Shown one piece after another: positions 1 to 9,190 of a stretch of 64,000 nt of DNA. A model generated the notes under the pieces. It saw only the letters and a program-made list of their open reading frames with translations, did not search any database and had not been told where the DNA came from. A program made the position numbers and the translations under genes. Each line of letters opens with the position of its first letter. Within the stretch, counting starts at the first letter, position 1. Origin of the DNA: Burkholderiales bacterium (GTDB taxonomy: Bacteria; Pseudomonadota; Gammaproteobacteria; Burkholderiales; Casimicrobiaceae); contig JAEUPL010000021.1 in the NCBI GenBank assembly GCA_016790165.1, forward strand, positions 149,401 through 213,400. The letters are read 5' to 3'.

Positions 1-26
1 CAAGCGTTTTCAAGCCACTTGCGCAT
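1..26 (-). CDS. Start of a truncated gene, possibly lpxK
   Basis: Only eight codons are visible before the window edge, reading MRKWLENA. The frame is closed by a stop codon a few codons upstream, so the ATG at 26 is the likely start. The gene follows exbB-exbD on the same strand. In many beta- and gammaproteobacteria that position holds lpxK (tetraacyldisaccharide 4'-kinase of lipid A synthesis), and a short start with a tryptophan-leucine pair fits that family. The assignment rests mainly on gene order and is tentative. Confidence 0.3.
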
Positions 27-121
27 GAGGATGCGGCCCAGCCGCCCTGCCAGTCATTGCAGGGGCCAACCCCACTGCCACGAAGGCCGTTTCGCCATCC
101 CGGCGCATGGCGTTGCTTGCC

Positions 122-541
122 TTATTTGCCCGCAGACTGCGTGGCAAACGTGATGTTTGCAAACTGCGCCAGTCGCGCCGCTTCCATCACGTGCACGACG
201 TCCTGATGCTTCGCTGCAGCATCGGCGTGAATGATGATCACCGGGTCTGTGGTGCTCCCTGCGGCATCCTTGAGCATTTGGGCAAAGGCGGCGACACCAG
301 TGAACGTGAACGCGCGCTTATTGATCTCGAACCTGCCGGCCGCATCAATCGCGACTTGGATTTCCTTCGGCCGCTGCACCTGCTTCTCCGCATCGGCCTC
401 GGGAAGCGAAATCTTGAGTTCAGTAAATTTGCTATACGTCGTCGACGCCATCAGGAAGATCAGCACGACGAGCAAGACGTCGATCAACGGAATGAAGTTG
501 ATCTCCGGCTCTTCACGAAAGCGGCCACGGCGAAAGTTCAC
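122..541 (-). CDS. exbD: ExbD/TolR-family proton-channel subunit
   Basis: A 139-residue biopolymer transport protein. A short cytoplasmic N-terminus (MNFRRGRFREEPEINFIPL) leads into a single membrane helix at about residues 17-35 that carries the conserved Asp of the ExbD/TolR proton path (PLIDVLLVVLIFLM). A periplasmic domain of about 100 residues follows. With ExbB it forms an inner-membrane motor that uses the proton gradient to energise TonB- or Tol-type machinery. Its ATG overlaps the stop of exbB (ATGA), so the two are translationally coupled. No tonB is visible nearby, so whether it serves TonB, Tol or another partner cannot be settled. Confidence 0.93.
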   Translation of the reverse strand: MNFRRGRFREEPEINFIPLIDVLLVVLIFLMASTTYSKFTELKISLPEADAEKQVQRPKEIQVAIDAAGRFEINKRAFTFTGVAAFAQMLKDAAGSTTDPVIIIHADAAAKHQDVVHVMEAARLAQFANITFATQSAGK

Positions 542-1146
542 TTGCTGCGATCCCCGTGAAGGATATCGACCATTCGCGTCGCCTGCTGCTCCATTTCAAT
601 AAGCAGCGAGTCGACCTTACCGCGGAAATAGCGGTAGAACATCAGCGCGGGCACAGCCACAATGATACCCATGGCGGTGTTGTAGAGGGCCACCGAAATA
701 CCGTTCGCCAGACGTGTCGGATCCACGCCCGCGGTACCCGTGCTGCCGAAAATCTCGATCATGCCGATGATGGTGCCCAGCAGCCCCATCAGCGGTGCAG
801 CCGCCGCAATAGTACCAATCGCGTTCAAGTACTTTTCGAGTCCGTGGGCGACGACGACGCCAGTCTCTTCAATCGCTTCTTTCACCACGGGGCGCGGTGA
901 CTTGATATTGGCGAGCCCCGCTGCGAGCACCTGCCCCATCGGCCCCTGACCGGCGGTCAAATCAACGAGCTCCTGGGTCAGGCCCTGCTTGCGGTACTCA
1001 CCAATCACCTTATCAACCAGACCAGCGGGAAGAATCTGGGCGCGCCGCAACGTCCACGCGCGCTCGATGATCAGTGCCAACGCTGCAATCGACACAAAGA
1101 TAAGCGGCCAGATTGGCCAGCCGGCCGCCTTGATGATGTCCCACAT
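538..1146 (-). CDS. exbB: ExbB/TolQ-family proton-channel subunit
   Basis: A MotA/TolQ/ExbB proton channel protein of about 202 residues. I chose the ATG at 1146 (MWDIIKAAGWPIWPLI) over an upstream ATG at 1215. It places the first membrane helix at the N-terminus as in the family, and a GGAG lies about 10 bases upstream. Later helices include LNAIGTIAAAAPLMGLLGTIIGM and a last hydrophobic stretch near the alanine-rich GIIVAVPALMFYRYF. It is the scaffold of the ExbB-ExbD motor and comes first in the pair, overlapping exbD by four bases. Confidence 0.93.
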   Translation of the reverse strand: MWDIIKAAGWPIWPLIFVSIAALALIIERAWTLRRAQILPAGLVDKVIGEYRKQGLTQELVDLTAGQGPMGQVLAAGLANIKSPRPVVKEAIEETGVVVAHGLEKYLNAIGTIAAAAPLMGLLGTIIGMIEIFGSTGTAGVDPTRLANGISVALYNTAMGIIVAVPALMFYRYFRGKVDSLLIEMEQQATRMVDILHGDRSK

Positions 1147-1259
1147 GCCGGAGATGCTCCGATTAATCTGTAAGTTGCAGTGTAACGCCCGAGCGCGCTT
1201 TTCGATGCCACACACTCGGCAGGCGACTATTGCTTGTCCGCGATCACCCGTGCGTGCGG

Positions 1260-2978
1260 TCAGGTCGGCTTCCAGCCGTCTTTCAGTGTCGTGGCACGAT
1301 TGAATACCAGCGCGCCCGGCCGCGAGAGCTTGCGGTCGGCCGTGAAGTAACCATTGCGTTCGAACTGCCAGCTCTCATCCACCTTCGCGTTGGCCAGCGA
1401 GGGTTCCAGCCACGCGTTCACGATCTTGAGGGAATTCGGGTTCAGATAGTCTTTGTAGTCGCCCTCGCCCGCGTCCGGGTTCTCGACGTTGAACAGCCTG
1501 TCGTAGAGCCGCACCTCCGCCTGGATGCCGTCGAGCTTACTGACCCAATGAATCGCGCCCTTGACATTGCGCCCCCCGGTGCCGCTCTTGGTCGCCGGGT
1601 CGTACGTGGCATAGATCGCTATCACGTTGCCTGCCGCGTCCTTCTCGATACGCTCGCACTTGATGATGAAAGCGTGACGCAGCCTGACTTCGCCGCCGGG
1701 CACCAATCGGAAGAAGCCCTTCACGGGGTTCTCCATGAAGTCTTCACGCTCGATGAACACCTCGCGGGCGAACTTGAAATCACGCTTGCCACGTGACTCA
1801 TCATGCGGGTGCACCGGCGCCGAGCACGGTTCGAACTGGCCTTCCGGATAGTTTTCAATGACCACGCGGATGGGGTCAAGCACCGCCATCGCGCGGGAGG
1901 CGACGGCATCGAGATCGTCGCGCAACGCGCGTTCAAGGTCGCCCATATCGATCCACTGGTGCGCCTTTGATACGCCTGCACGTTCGGCGAACAGACGAAT
2001 CGACGCAGGCGTGAAGCCGCGGCGGCGCAGGCCCGCGAGCGTCCAGAAGCGCGGATCGTCCCAGCCGTCAACGTAGCCCTTCTCCACCAACTCAAGCAGC
2101 TTGCGCTTGCTCATCACGGTGTAGCTCAGGTTGAGCCTGGCAAACTCAATTTGTTGCGGATTCGGCGCGGGCAGCTTGCCCGACTCCACGAGGCGCTCGA
2201 GCACCCAGTCGTAAAGCGGACGGTGCGCTTCAAACTCAAGCGTGCACAGTGAGTGCGTGATGCGCTCGAGTGCATCGCTGATGCAATGCGTGTAGTCGTA
2301 CATCGGGTACACACACCACTTGGCACCCGTACGGTGATGCTCGGTATGGCGGATGCGATAGATCGCCGGATCGCGCAGATTGATGTTCGGCGATGCCATG
2401 TCGATTTTTAGGCGCAGGATGTGCGCGCCATCCGCGTGCAAGCCACGCTTCATCTCGTCAAAGAGACGAAGGTTCTCCGCCACGCTGCGGTCGCGAAACG
2501 GCGAATTCCTGCCGGGCTCAGTCAGCGTGCCGCGATTGACGCGCATTTCGTCGGCAGACTGACTGTCGACATAAGCGAGGCCACGCTCGATGAAATGCTG
2601 CGCAAACGCGTACAGCGTGTCGAAATAGTCACTGGCGTAGAAGAGCTTGTCGTTGAACGAGAAGCCCAGCCACTCGACCATCTCCTTGATCGAGTCTTCG
2701 TACTCGATGTCTTCCTTGACTGGATTGGTGTCGTCGAAACGCAGGTGGCAGACACCGCCGTAGTCCTTCGCCAGACCGAAATTCAGGCAGATCGACTTGG
2801 CGTGACCGATGTGCAAATAACCATTCGGCTCCGGCGGAAAGCGCGTGATGACCTTGCCGCCGTGCTTGCCGCTTGCATTGTCGGCATCGATGACCTGTCG
2901 AATGAAGTTGGAAACACTGGGCGACGATCTGTCGCCGGCGGAGTCGGACGCGATTTTGGGACTCGACGAAGCAGTCAT
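1260..2978 (-). CDS. glnS: Glutaminyl-tRNA synthetase
   Basis: A 572-residue class I aminoacyl-tRNA synthetase that charges tRNA-Gln with glutamine in the cytoplasm. The HIGH motif is at residues 56-59, preceded by [16 protein letters not shown]. The KMSKS equivalent is VMSKR at 288-292. Both are diagnostic of GlnRS rather than of a non-discriminating GluRS. The C-terminal anticodon-binding beta-barrels fill about residues 350-572. Length is slightly above the E. coli enzyme because of a 20-residue serine-rich N-terminal extension. It is encoded alone on the minus strand and ends about 110 bases before the exbB start. Confidence 0.98.
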   Translation of the reverse strand: MTASSSPKIASDSAGDRSSPSVSNFIRQVIDADNASGKHGGKVITRFPPEPNGYLHIGHAKSICLNFGLAKDYGGVCHLRFDDTNPVKEDIEYEDSIKEMVEWLGFSFNDKLFYASDYFDTLYAFAQHFIERGLAYVDSQSADEMRVNRGTLTEPGRNSPFRDRSVAENLRLFDEMKRGLHADGAHILRLKIDMASPNINLRDPAIYRIRHTEHHRTGAKWCVYPMYDYTHCISDALERITHSLCTLEFEAHRPLYDWVLERLVESGKLPAPNPQQIEFARLNLSYTVMSKRKLLELVEKGYVDGWDDPRFWTLAGLRRRGFTPASIRLFAERAGVSKAHQWIDMGDLERALRDDLDAVASRAMAVLDPIRVVIENYPEGQFEPCSAPVHPHDESRGKRDFKFAREVFIEREDFMENPVKGFFRLVPGGEVRLRHAFIIKCERIEKDAAGNVIAIYATYDPATKSGTGGRNVKGAIHWVSKLDGIQAEVRLYDRLFNVENPDAGEGDYKDYLNPNSLKIVNAWLEPSLANAKVDESWQFERNGYFTADRKLSRPGALVFNRATTLKDGWKPT

Positions 2979-3327
2979 TCAGGTGCAGCGAAAGTTGGGA
3001 GGCAGTTCATGTGCGGCTGCAACATTCTAGCGATGCGGTTTGTATCGAATTTCGATTCAGCAAATGGATTCAGGCTCAAAGTTGCCCACAGGGACTGTGG
3101 ATAACTATCGGAATAACTCGACGATTTCACGTCAAACCCGCATGGAATCGTTGTTCCTGCCTCTGCTCGCTGTCTGCGCCGAAAAAACATAAACTCGATC
3201 AATGAGTTACACCGATATTTCTAGCGTGTGGCGGTGTCATCGATGAGACGGCCACAAGAACTTTCCGAGCCGATCGCGCAGCTCGGCGAGCGCGCCACCG
3301 CAACGCACGATCAGCACGGCCGTGCCG
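2979..3327. other. Intergenic region between divergent glnS and xseA
   Basis: About 350 bases separating two divergently transcribed genes, so it must hold both promoters. I see no convincing protein: the minus-strand frame at 2975-3202 has no recognisable features. An imperfect inverted repeat, CCCACAGGGACTGTGGATAA, lies near 3086-3105. I could not assign a promoter with confidence. Confidence 0.5.
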
Positions 3328-4710
3328 ATGTTTGAGGCATCCTCGCCCTCCTCCGCCTTCACGAGTGCCACCGCGATCTCGGTGGGAGACCTGCTGCAAC
3401 GCGCGCGCGCTGCACTGGATCGTGCGCTGCCGCTGCTCTGGGTCGCCGGTGAGATATCTGGTTTCAAGCGGGCCGCGTCCGGGCACTGCTATTTCGACCT
3501 GAAGGACGACCAGGGCAGCGACGCGCAGATCGCCTGCGTGCTCTACCGCCATCGCGCCGCGCTGGTCGGCGTTGAGCTACGCGATGGTGTTCACGTCGAT
3601 TTGCGCCTACGGGCGGCGATTTACGAGCCACGGGGCAGTCTGCAATTTATGGTGGAGCAGGCGCGACTCGCGGGCATCGGACGACTGTACGAACAATTCC
3701 TGCGCGTGAAGGCGAAACTACAGGCAGAAGGATTGTTCGACGCGTCACGCAAGCGAACTCTGCCGCCGCTGCCGATGACGGTAGGGCTTGTCACGTCGTT
3801 GCACGCGGCCGCACTCGCCGATCTGCTGCGCGTCCTGCGCGACCGCTGGCCGCGACTACGTGTGGTGATTTATCCGTCGTTGGTGCAGGGCGTTGACGCC
3901 CCCGGTCAACTCATCCGCGCACTGGCAACCGCCAATGCCCGACGCGAGTGCGATCTGCTGGTCATTGCCCGAGGAGGTGGCAGCGCGGAGGACCTCTGGG
4001 CATTCAACGACGAAACGCTGGCGCGCGCTATCGCAGCGTCGGCACTACCGGTGGTCAGCGCGGTCGGCCACGAGACTGACTTTAGCCTCTGTGATCTGGT
4101 CGCCGACGTGCGGGCACCTACGCCAAGTGCGGCAGCTGCGTTGGTCGTACCGGAGCGCAGGGCGCTGATCGGTGCGGTCGAACAACTCGGAACGCGCATG
4201 CAATGGGCGGTGCGCGGCCGGCTCGACCGACTGCAGGAGCGCGTGGATCGCGCCGCCATGCAGTGCCGGAGCAGCGCAGCGTCGCTGCAGCCGTGGCGAG
4301 AACGATTGCTGCGACTCTCGAGCCTTCTTCCGCGGGCACTCATGATTGGATGGCCCGTGCGACAGCGGCGCCTGGACAACGTCGCGCGACGACTGTTGTT
4401 GAGCGACGCTACTCTCGCGATATCCCGCAACCGACTGGCGCCGCAGGCGCTGGCGCTGCGCACTGCCCTTGCCGACCGTCTCAGTATGGCTCGTCGTCGC
4501 GTGAGCCAAATGGAGCACGCGCTCGCTCTACTGAATCCAGACCGCGTGCTGGCCCGCGGCTACGCGATCGTGCAAACCGCTACCGGCGAGCCCGTCTCGT
4601 GCGTCGCAGACGTGCTGCCGGGCCATGCGCTGTCAATTCATCTTGACCAATGCACAATTGACGCCGAGGTAGTCGCTGTGCGGTCACATTCAACGGACAA
4701 AGTAGGTTGA
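3328..4710 (+). CDS. xseA: Exodeoxyribonuclease VII large subunit
   Basis: A protein of about 460 residues, full length for XseA. With the small subunit XseB (not in this window) it degrades single-stranded DNA into acid-soluble oligonucleotides during repair. The N-terminal OB-fold domain (SVGDLLQRARAALDRALPLLWVAGEISGF...GHCYFDLKD) is followed by the catalytic domain with the signatures ARGGGSAEDLWAFNDE and SAVGHETDFSL...DVRAPTPSAAA. A basic coiled-coil region follows, then the C-terminal LARGYAIV segment. The frame is open from a GTG at 3322; I prefer the ATG at 3328. There is no strong ribosome binding site for either. Confidence 0.96.
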   Translation: MFEASSPSSAFTSATAISVGDLLQRARAALDRALPLLWVAGEISGFKRAASGHCYFDLKDDQGSDAQIACVLYRHRAALVGVELRDGVHVDLRLRAAIYEPRGSLQFMVEQARLAGIGRLYEQFLRVKAKLQAEGLFDASRKRTLPPLPMTVGLVTSLHAAALADLLRVLRDRWPRLRVVIYPSLVQGVDAPGQLIRALATANARRECDLLVIARGGGSAEDLWAFNDETLARAIAASALPVVSAVGHETDFSLCDLVADVRAPTPSAAAALVVPERRALIGAVEQLGTRMQWAVRGRLDRLQERVDRAAMQCRSSAASLQPWRERLLRLSSLLPRALMIGWPVRQRRLDNVARRLLLSDATLAISRNRLAPQALALRTALADRLSMARRRVSQMEHALALLNPDRVLARGYAIVQTATGEPVSCVADVLPGHALSIHLDQCTIDAEVVAVRSHSTDKVG

Positions 4711-4766
4711 ATCGACAATGCCAATGTCATAGCATCTGGGGTTGGATTTTTCTGAGGAGGCCGCCG

Positions 4767-7151
4767 ATGCGATCCCTTTTAGCGGGCCTGACGCTCACAG
4801 CCGCGATGGCTTCGTACGCGAGCTGCCCCTTTAATGTGTCCGGGACTGGCACTCCGACCGATGCGGCAAGCTTCGACGCCCTTCGCGACGGCGTCCTCAT
4901 TACGCGCTATGCGCAAGGGTTACGTGGCGCAACCTTGGTGGCCGGCACAGGTGCTGCGACGCCAGCCACCGACAATCTGATCGCTGCGAATATCGCCGCG
5001 CTCGACGTCAACGGCGACGGCTTCCTTGATCTGCAAGACGTCACTGTCATCAACCGCGCCCTGTTCGGCTTCTCCCCGAACCTTCAGACCACAGGCGTCA
5101 CGCCTGTCAACTACGCCACGCGTACCAGCAGCGAGGCCATCAAGGCCTACATCGCCAATGGCTGCACCCTGACTTTTGCCGCACCAGCCAATGACCAAAT
5201 CGCGGCGTCACGTTTTCTGATTCAGTCGACGTTCGGGCCGTCGCGTTCCGATATCAATGCGTTTCTCGCGCTTGCCCCGGATGCTGCCGTTGCCGGTACG
5301 GACGATCACAAGAAGCGCCGCTCGACGTGGCTAACACAACAGTTCGCCACACCGCGCCTCGGAAGGCATTTTGACTACCTCCTGGCGAGAAAGGTGGAGT
5401 ACGACGCCCTGAGTCAGACGTTCTATGCCGAGATGAGCCGCGAGGCATTCTGGAAGCAAGCGCTCAAGGGTCCAGATCAGCTCCGACAGCGGCTGGCCTA
5501 CGCGCTGTCCCAAATTCTCGTGGTCTCTGAAAGTGGTGGGTCGAGTGATCCGTTTGAGTTGGCCGCGTATCTTGATCTGTTGGCCGACAATAGCTTTGGC
5601 AATTTTCGCGATATTTTGTACAAGGTCGCACTTTCACCGGCGATGGGCGAATACTTGAGCCATCTCCGCAATGACGGCGGTAGCGCGAATCCGAACGAAA
5701 ACTTCGCCCGCGAAATCCTGCAGTTGTTCGCGGTCGGCTTGGTGAATCTCAACCTCGACGGCACGCCCGCGACACCGCTCACCGCAAGCTACGACGAAAA
5801 CACCGTCAAAGGATTCGCCAAAGTATTCACCGGCTTTACCTTCGACGACCCGTATTGCCGCACCAACGATCCCGGCGAGCCTACCTATGCCATCGCCCGC
5901 AGCAACTGCCGCGATGGCTACTCAGCCCTGCACCCATCGTGGTATTGGTCGCCTGGCGACAACCCGCCCGCCAACGCCGGCGGTGAAACCTTCGGCCCGG
6001 TGCTCGCCGGGTGGCGACGTCCGATGGTGGCTTATGCAGGCAAACACAGCGCGCTGTCGAAGCAGTTGCTGAGCTACAGCTACGCAAGCCCCGTCTCCGC
6101 CTGCGTGTCAGCCGTCGCAACGGCATCGTCGGTCAACTTTGCCGGCGGTGCGGTGGGTGAGATCGCCGCCATCAACACCACGGGCTCCGGCGTGACCACT
6201 GGAACGCGAGTCAACGCGACGCAAGCCTATGCCACGCTGAACACCGCCATCGACAACATCTTCTGTCACCCGAACGTGGGCCCGTTCATCAGCAAGGCAC
6301 TCATCAAATTCTTTGTGACGTCCACACCGTCGCCCGCCTATGTCGCACGTGTTGCCGCCGTGTTCAACAACAACGGCAGCGGCGTCCGCGGCGACATGCA
6401 GGCGGTGATTCGTGCCATCCTCATGGATGACGAAGCGGTCACGCCCGCGACCACACTCACGGCGGGCGACTATCAGAAATTCGGCAAATTGCGCGAACCG
6501 GTCATCCGTCTCGCGTCCATGCTTCGCGCCTTCGGTGGTACCACGGCGTCGGGCCGCTACCCGCTCCACTACATCAACGACGTCGAATACGGCATCAGTC
6601 AGGGGCCGCTGCAGTCGCCCACGGTATTCAATTTTTACCTGCCCGACTTCGTACCTCCGGGTGCTGTCGCGGCGGCGGGCGCCACCGCGCCGGAGTTCCA
6701 GATCACCACGACGACCGCGATCGCATCGACACAAAATTTCCTGGGCAGCGTCATTTCCAGCAGCCACAACAACAACCTGTACAAGCAGAATGGCCTGGGC
6801 AATTTCTCGGGCACTTGCGACACCGGATCCGCCAGCACCAACGTCCCGGAATGCATCTTCTCCGACCTTTCGGACTTGTACGCCATTCAGGCCGATACCA
6901 ACGCCTTGTTCGACTACATCAATCTCGTCCTCCTCGGCGGGTCGCTCTCGTCCACCAACAAGGCAGCGCTGGTGGCAGCGCTTGACGGTGGATTCGCGCC
7001 ATGCCAGACGCCAACGAGCCGACCAGAATGCGTGGGAAGCCCTTCTAACGACCCATACCCATACACGAACTGGCAAACGAGGAAGCGCAACCGCGTCAAA
7101 GGCGCCCTTTGGCTCGCCGTCCACACGCCGGAATTCCAAATTCAACGCTGA
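4767..7151 (+). CDS. Secreted DUF1800 protein with N-terminal dockerin-like domain
   Basis: About 794 residues from the ATG at 4767, chosen because GAGGAGG lies 7 bases upstream and a signal peptide begins there (MRSLLAGLTLTAAMASYAS); the frame is open from 4707. After the signal comes a short module of about 85 residues with an EF-hand-like element (LDVNGDGFLDLQDVTVINR) and a segment TDAASFDALRDGVLITRYAQGL. The latter resembles the C-terminal modules of the RCC1 protein at 55557. The rest is a DUF1800 domain (RFLIQSTFGPS near its start, NENFAREILQLFAVGL in the middle). DUF1800 proteins are exported and of unknown function, and are typically encoded beside DUF1501 proteins, as here (20 bases downstream). 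Confidence 0.88.
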   Translation: MRSLLAGLTLTAAMASYASCPFNVSGTGTPTDAASFDALRDGVLITRYAQGLRGATLVAGTGAATPATDNLIAANIAALDVNGDGFLDLQDVTVINRALFGFSPNLQTTGVTPVNYATRTSSEAIKAYIANGCTLTFAAPANDQIAASRFLIQSTFGPSRSDINAFLALAPDAAVAGTDDHKKRRSTWLTQQFATPRLGRHFDYLLARKVEYDALSQTFYAEMSREAFWKQALKGPDQLRQRLAYALSQILVVSESGGSSDPFELAAYLDLLADNSFGNFRDILYKVALSPAMGEYLSHLRNDGGSANPNENFAREILQLFAVGLVNLNLDGTPATPLTASYDENTVKGFAKVFTGFTFDDPYCRTNDPGEPTYAIARSNCRDGYSALHPSWYWSPGDNPPANAGGETFGPVLAGWRRPMVAYAGKHSALSKQLLSYSYASPVSACVSAVATASSVNFAGGAVGEIAAINTTGSGVTTGTRVNATQAYATLNTAIDNIFCHPNVGPFISKALIKFFVTSTPSPAYVARVAAVFNNNGSGVRGDMQAVIRAILMDDEAVTPATTLTAGDYQKFGKLREPVIRLASMLRAFGGTTASGRYPLHYINDVEYGISQGPLQSPTVFNFYLPDFVPPGAVAAAGATAPEFQITTTTAIASTQNFLGSVISSSHNNNLYKQNGLGNFSGTCDTGSASTNVPECIFSDLSDLYAIQADTNALFDYINLVLLGGSLSSTNKAALVAALDGGFAPCQTPTSRPECVGSPSNDPYPYTNWQTRKRNRVKGALWLAVHTPEFQIQR

Positions 7152-7171
7152 TTCACGACGGAGAGCTTGCC

Positions 7172-9082
7172 ATGACCCCGAACGACTTTGCCCAGCGCCG
7201 TCAATTCCTCAAGTCCGCCACCGCCGCCGCCATCGCCGGTGGCCTTCCGACGCTGGACATGCTGACCAACGTTGCCCTCGCCGCAGCGCCAATTGGCAGC
7301 AACGAGGTGGACTCGGATTACAAAGCGATCGTCTGTGTCTTCCTCTACGGTGGGCAGGACACGCATAACGTGCTCATCCCCTATCAGGACGGCAATGCGG
7401 CAGGCACGGCCCTCGGCGCCACGACCGTTGAATTTGACCGCTACGCGCACGACCGCTCCAACTTCACCACCGCCAATCCGGGCGGCGACCCGGCGACGCA
7501 GACTGCTGCCACCGGCAACCTCGCCTACACCCGTGCACAACTCACCGCGACGGCCTTGCCCGAAACCACGGTCAACAGCCTCACGGGCACCGCGAATGCG
7601 ACGGCGGGCGGTTGGACAACCAATACCTATGGTCGCAAGTTCGCGCTGCACCCGAGCTACAGTGAACTGGCCTCCATTTACACCGGCAGCGGCAAACTTG
7701 CGGTCATCGCCAACGTCGGTCCGCTGGTGGCACCGCTGACGCGACAGCAGTGGTACACCGGGGCGGGTGCACGTCCGGTGAATCTGTACTCGCACGACGA
7801 CCAGCAAAAGGGCTGGATGAGTGGCACGGCGAACATCGCCAATCCCTCCATCGGGATTGCCGGCCGCCTGGCCTCACATCCGTTCGTCGCGGCGATGAAT
7901 GCAGGCGCCAAAATCTCCACGCAGGTCTCCGTCGATGGTACGAACATCTTCATGCTCACGCCCACCACGGCGCCCGTCGAGGCGATCCCGTATCAGGTCG
8001 GCACCGGCAGCATCGGCCGACTCAATCCGGTCACCACATCAACGGGCACCGTCGCCCCCGGCACGACCTGTGACACGCGGAGCACCTGGATTAACGGCAA
8101 CCCGACATCGGTGTATTGCGTTTCCGGGGGACCCATCGCAGTCAGCAACGGTTATTCCTGGGTGAGTTCGATGAACGCCGCGTTCCTCGCACGAATGAAC
8201 AGCGTGAGCGAAGGTACCTCGGTGTACAACGACCAGTGGCGGCAGACGATGCGCAAGTCGATTGACACACAGATCGCAGTCTCGCAGGCGTTCATCAATA
8301 GCCCGCCTTCCGAAGAAATCGTTGCGCCTTTTCAGACTGCCGCGGCGAACGGCCTCAGTCTCAGCGGAGGTTCGCTCGGCGCACAGCTGCGCATGGTGGC
8401 CGCCATGATCCGTGCCAGCGTTCAGCTCGGCGCCACCAATGCCAGCCCCATCAAACGCCAGATTTTTTTCGTCAGCATCGGCGGCTTCGATACGCACGGC
8501 GTGGAGTTCTGGACCAACAATCCAAATAACAACTCGCAACTCAGCAAAGCGATCAACGCCTTTTGGACCGCGATGGGCAACATCACGGTGCGCAATCCCG
8601 CTGTTCCAGGCGAAACGGCACAGAACCGGGTCACGCTATTTACGATGACCGATTTCGGTCGCACGCTCGACTCCAACGGCCACGGGTCAGACCATGGCTG
8701 GGGTAGTCATCACTTCGTTCTGGGTGGCGCGGTGAACGGCGGCAAGATCTACGGGCAGAACCACAACGTCACCTCGGCACCGGTCACGGCACCGATCTAT
8801 CTTCAGGTGGACAACACCGCCGGCGCGGTGCCACGAATCGGGCTATCACCCTACAGTGGCACCACGCGCATTCAGAATCAGCTGAATCACTCCCTTAACC
8901 GCGGCGAACTGCTGCCCACGACAGCGAGCGATGCCGTGGTGGCCACGATCGCCAACTGGTTCTACACCTCGCCGTCGGCCACCAATCCGATGGCAACCCC
9001 AAGCGAAGTGAACGCGCTGTTCCCAACGTTGGGCACGTCGCACCCGAACGGCTGGAACATGGGGTTCATGAACCTGGCGTAG
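7172..9082 (+). CDS. Tat-exported DUF1501 protein
   Basis: About 636 residues from the ATG at 7172, where an N-terminus with a twin arginine and a hydrophobic stretch begins (MTPNDFAQRRQFLKSATAAA). An in-frame start at 7109 lies inside the preceding gene and is less likely. The body is a DUF1501 domain, which belongs to the alkaline-phosphatase-like/sulfatase superfamily. The C-terminal half contains FDTHGVEFW and TMTDFGRTLDSNGHGSDHGWGSH, with Asp/His residues like those that bind metal in that superfamily. DUF1501 proteins are cofactor-bearing periplasmic or secreted proteins without an assigned reaction. It follows the DUF1800 gene by 20 bases. Confidence 0.88.
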   Translation: MTPNDFAQRRQFLKSATAAAIAGGLPTLDMLTNVALAAAPIGSNEVDSDYKAIVCVFLYGGQDTHNVLIPYQDGNAAGTALGATTVEFDRYAHDRSNFTTANPGGDPATQTAATGNLAYTRAQLTATALPETTVNSLTGTANATAGGWTTNTYGRKFALHPSYSELASIYTGSGKLAVIANVGPLVAPLTRQQWYTGAGARPVNLYSHDDQQKGWMSGTANIANPSIGIAGRLASHPFVAAMNAGAKISTQVSVDGTNIFMLTPTTAPVEAIPYQVGTGSIGRLNPVTTSTGTVAPGTTCDTRSTWINGNPTSVYCVSGGPIAVSNGYSWVSSMNAAFLARMNSVSEGTSVYNDQWRQTMRKSIDTQIAVSQAFINSPPSEEIVAPFQTAAANGLSLSGGSLGAQLRMVAAMIRASVQLGATNASPIKRQIFFVSIGGFDTHGVEFWTNNPNNNSQLSKAINAFWTAMGNITVRNPAVPGETAQNRVTLFTMTDFGRTLDSNGHGSDHGWGSHHFVLGGAVNGGKIYGQNHNVTSAPVTAPIYLQVDNTAGAVPRIGLSPYSGTTRIQNQLNHSLNRGELLPTTASDAVVATIANWFYTSPSATNPMATPSEVNALFPTLGTSHPNGWNMGFMNLA

Positions 9083-9190
9083 CGCGCAACGGGCGAACGC
9101 CCTGGCCGCATCGATGGCGTTGGTTCGTGATCGCCCGTGACGACGCGGCAGGCCTCGGAAGTGTCTAGCCGACGTATCATCGCAATCATC

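Noticed and set aside
2975-3202. 75-codon minus-strand frame upstream of glnS
   Set aside because: Occupies the promoter region of glnS and has no recognisable features.
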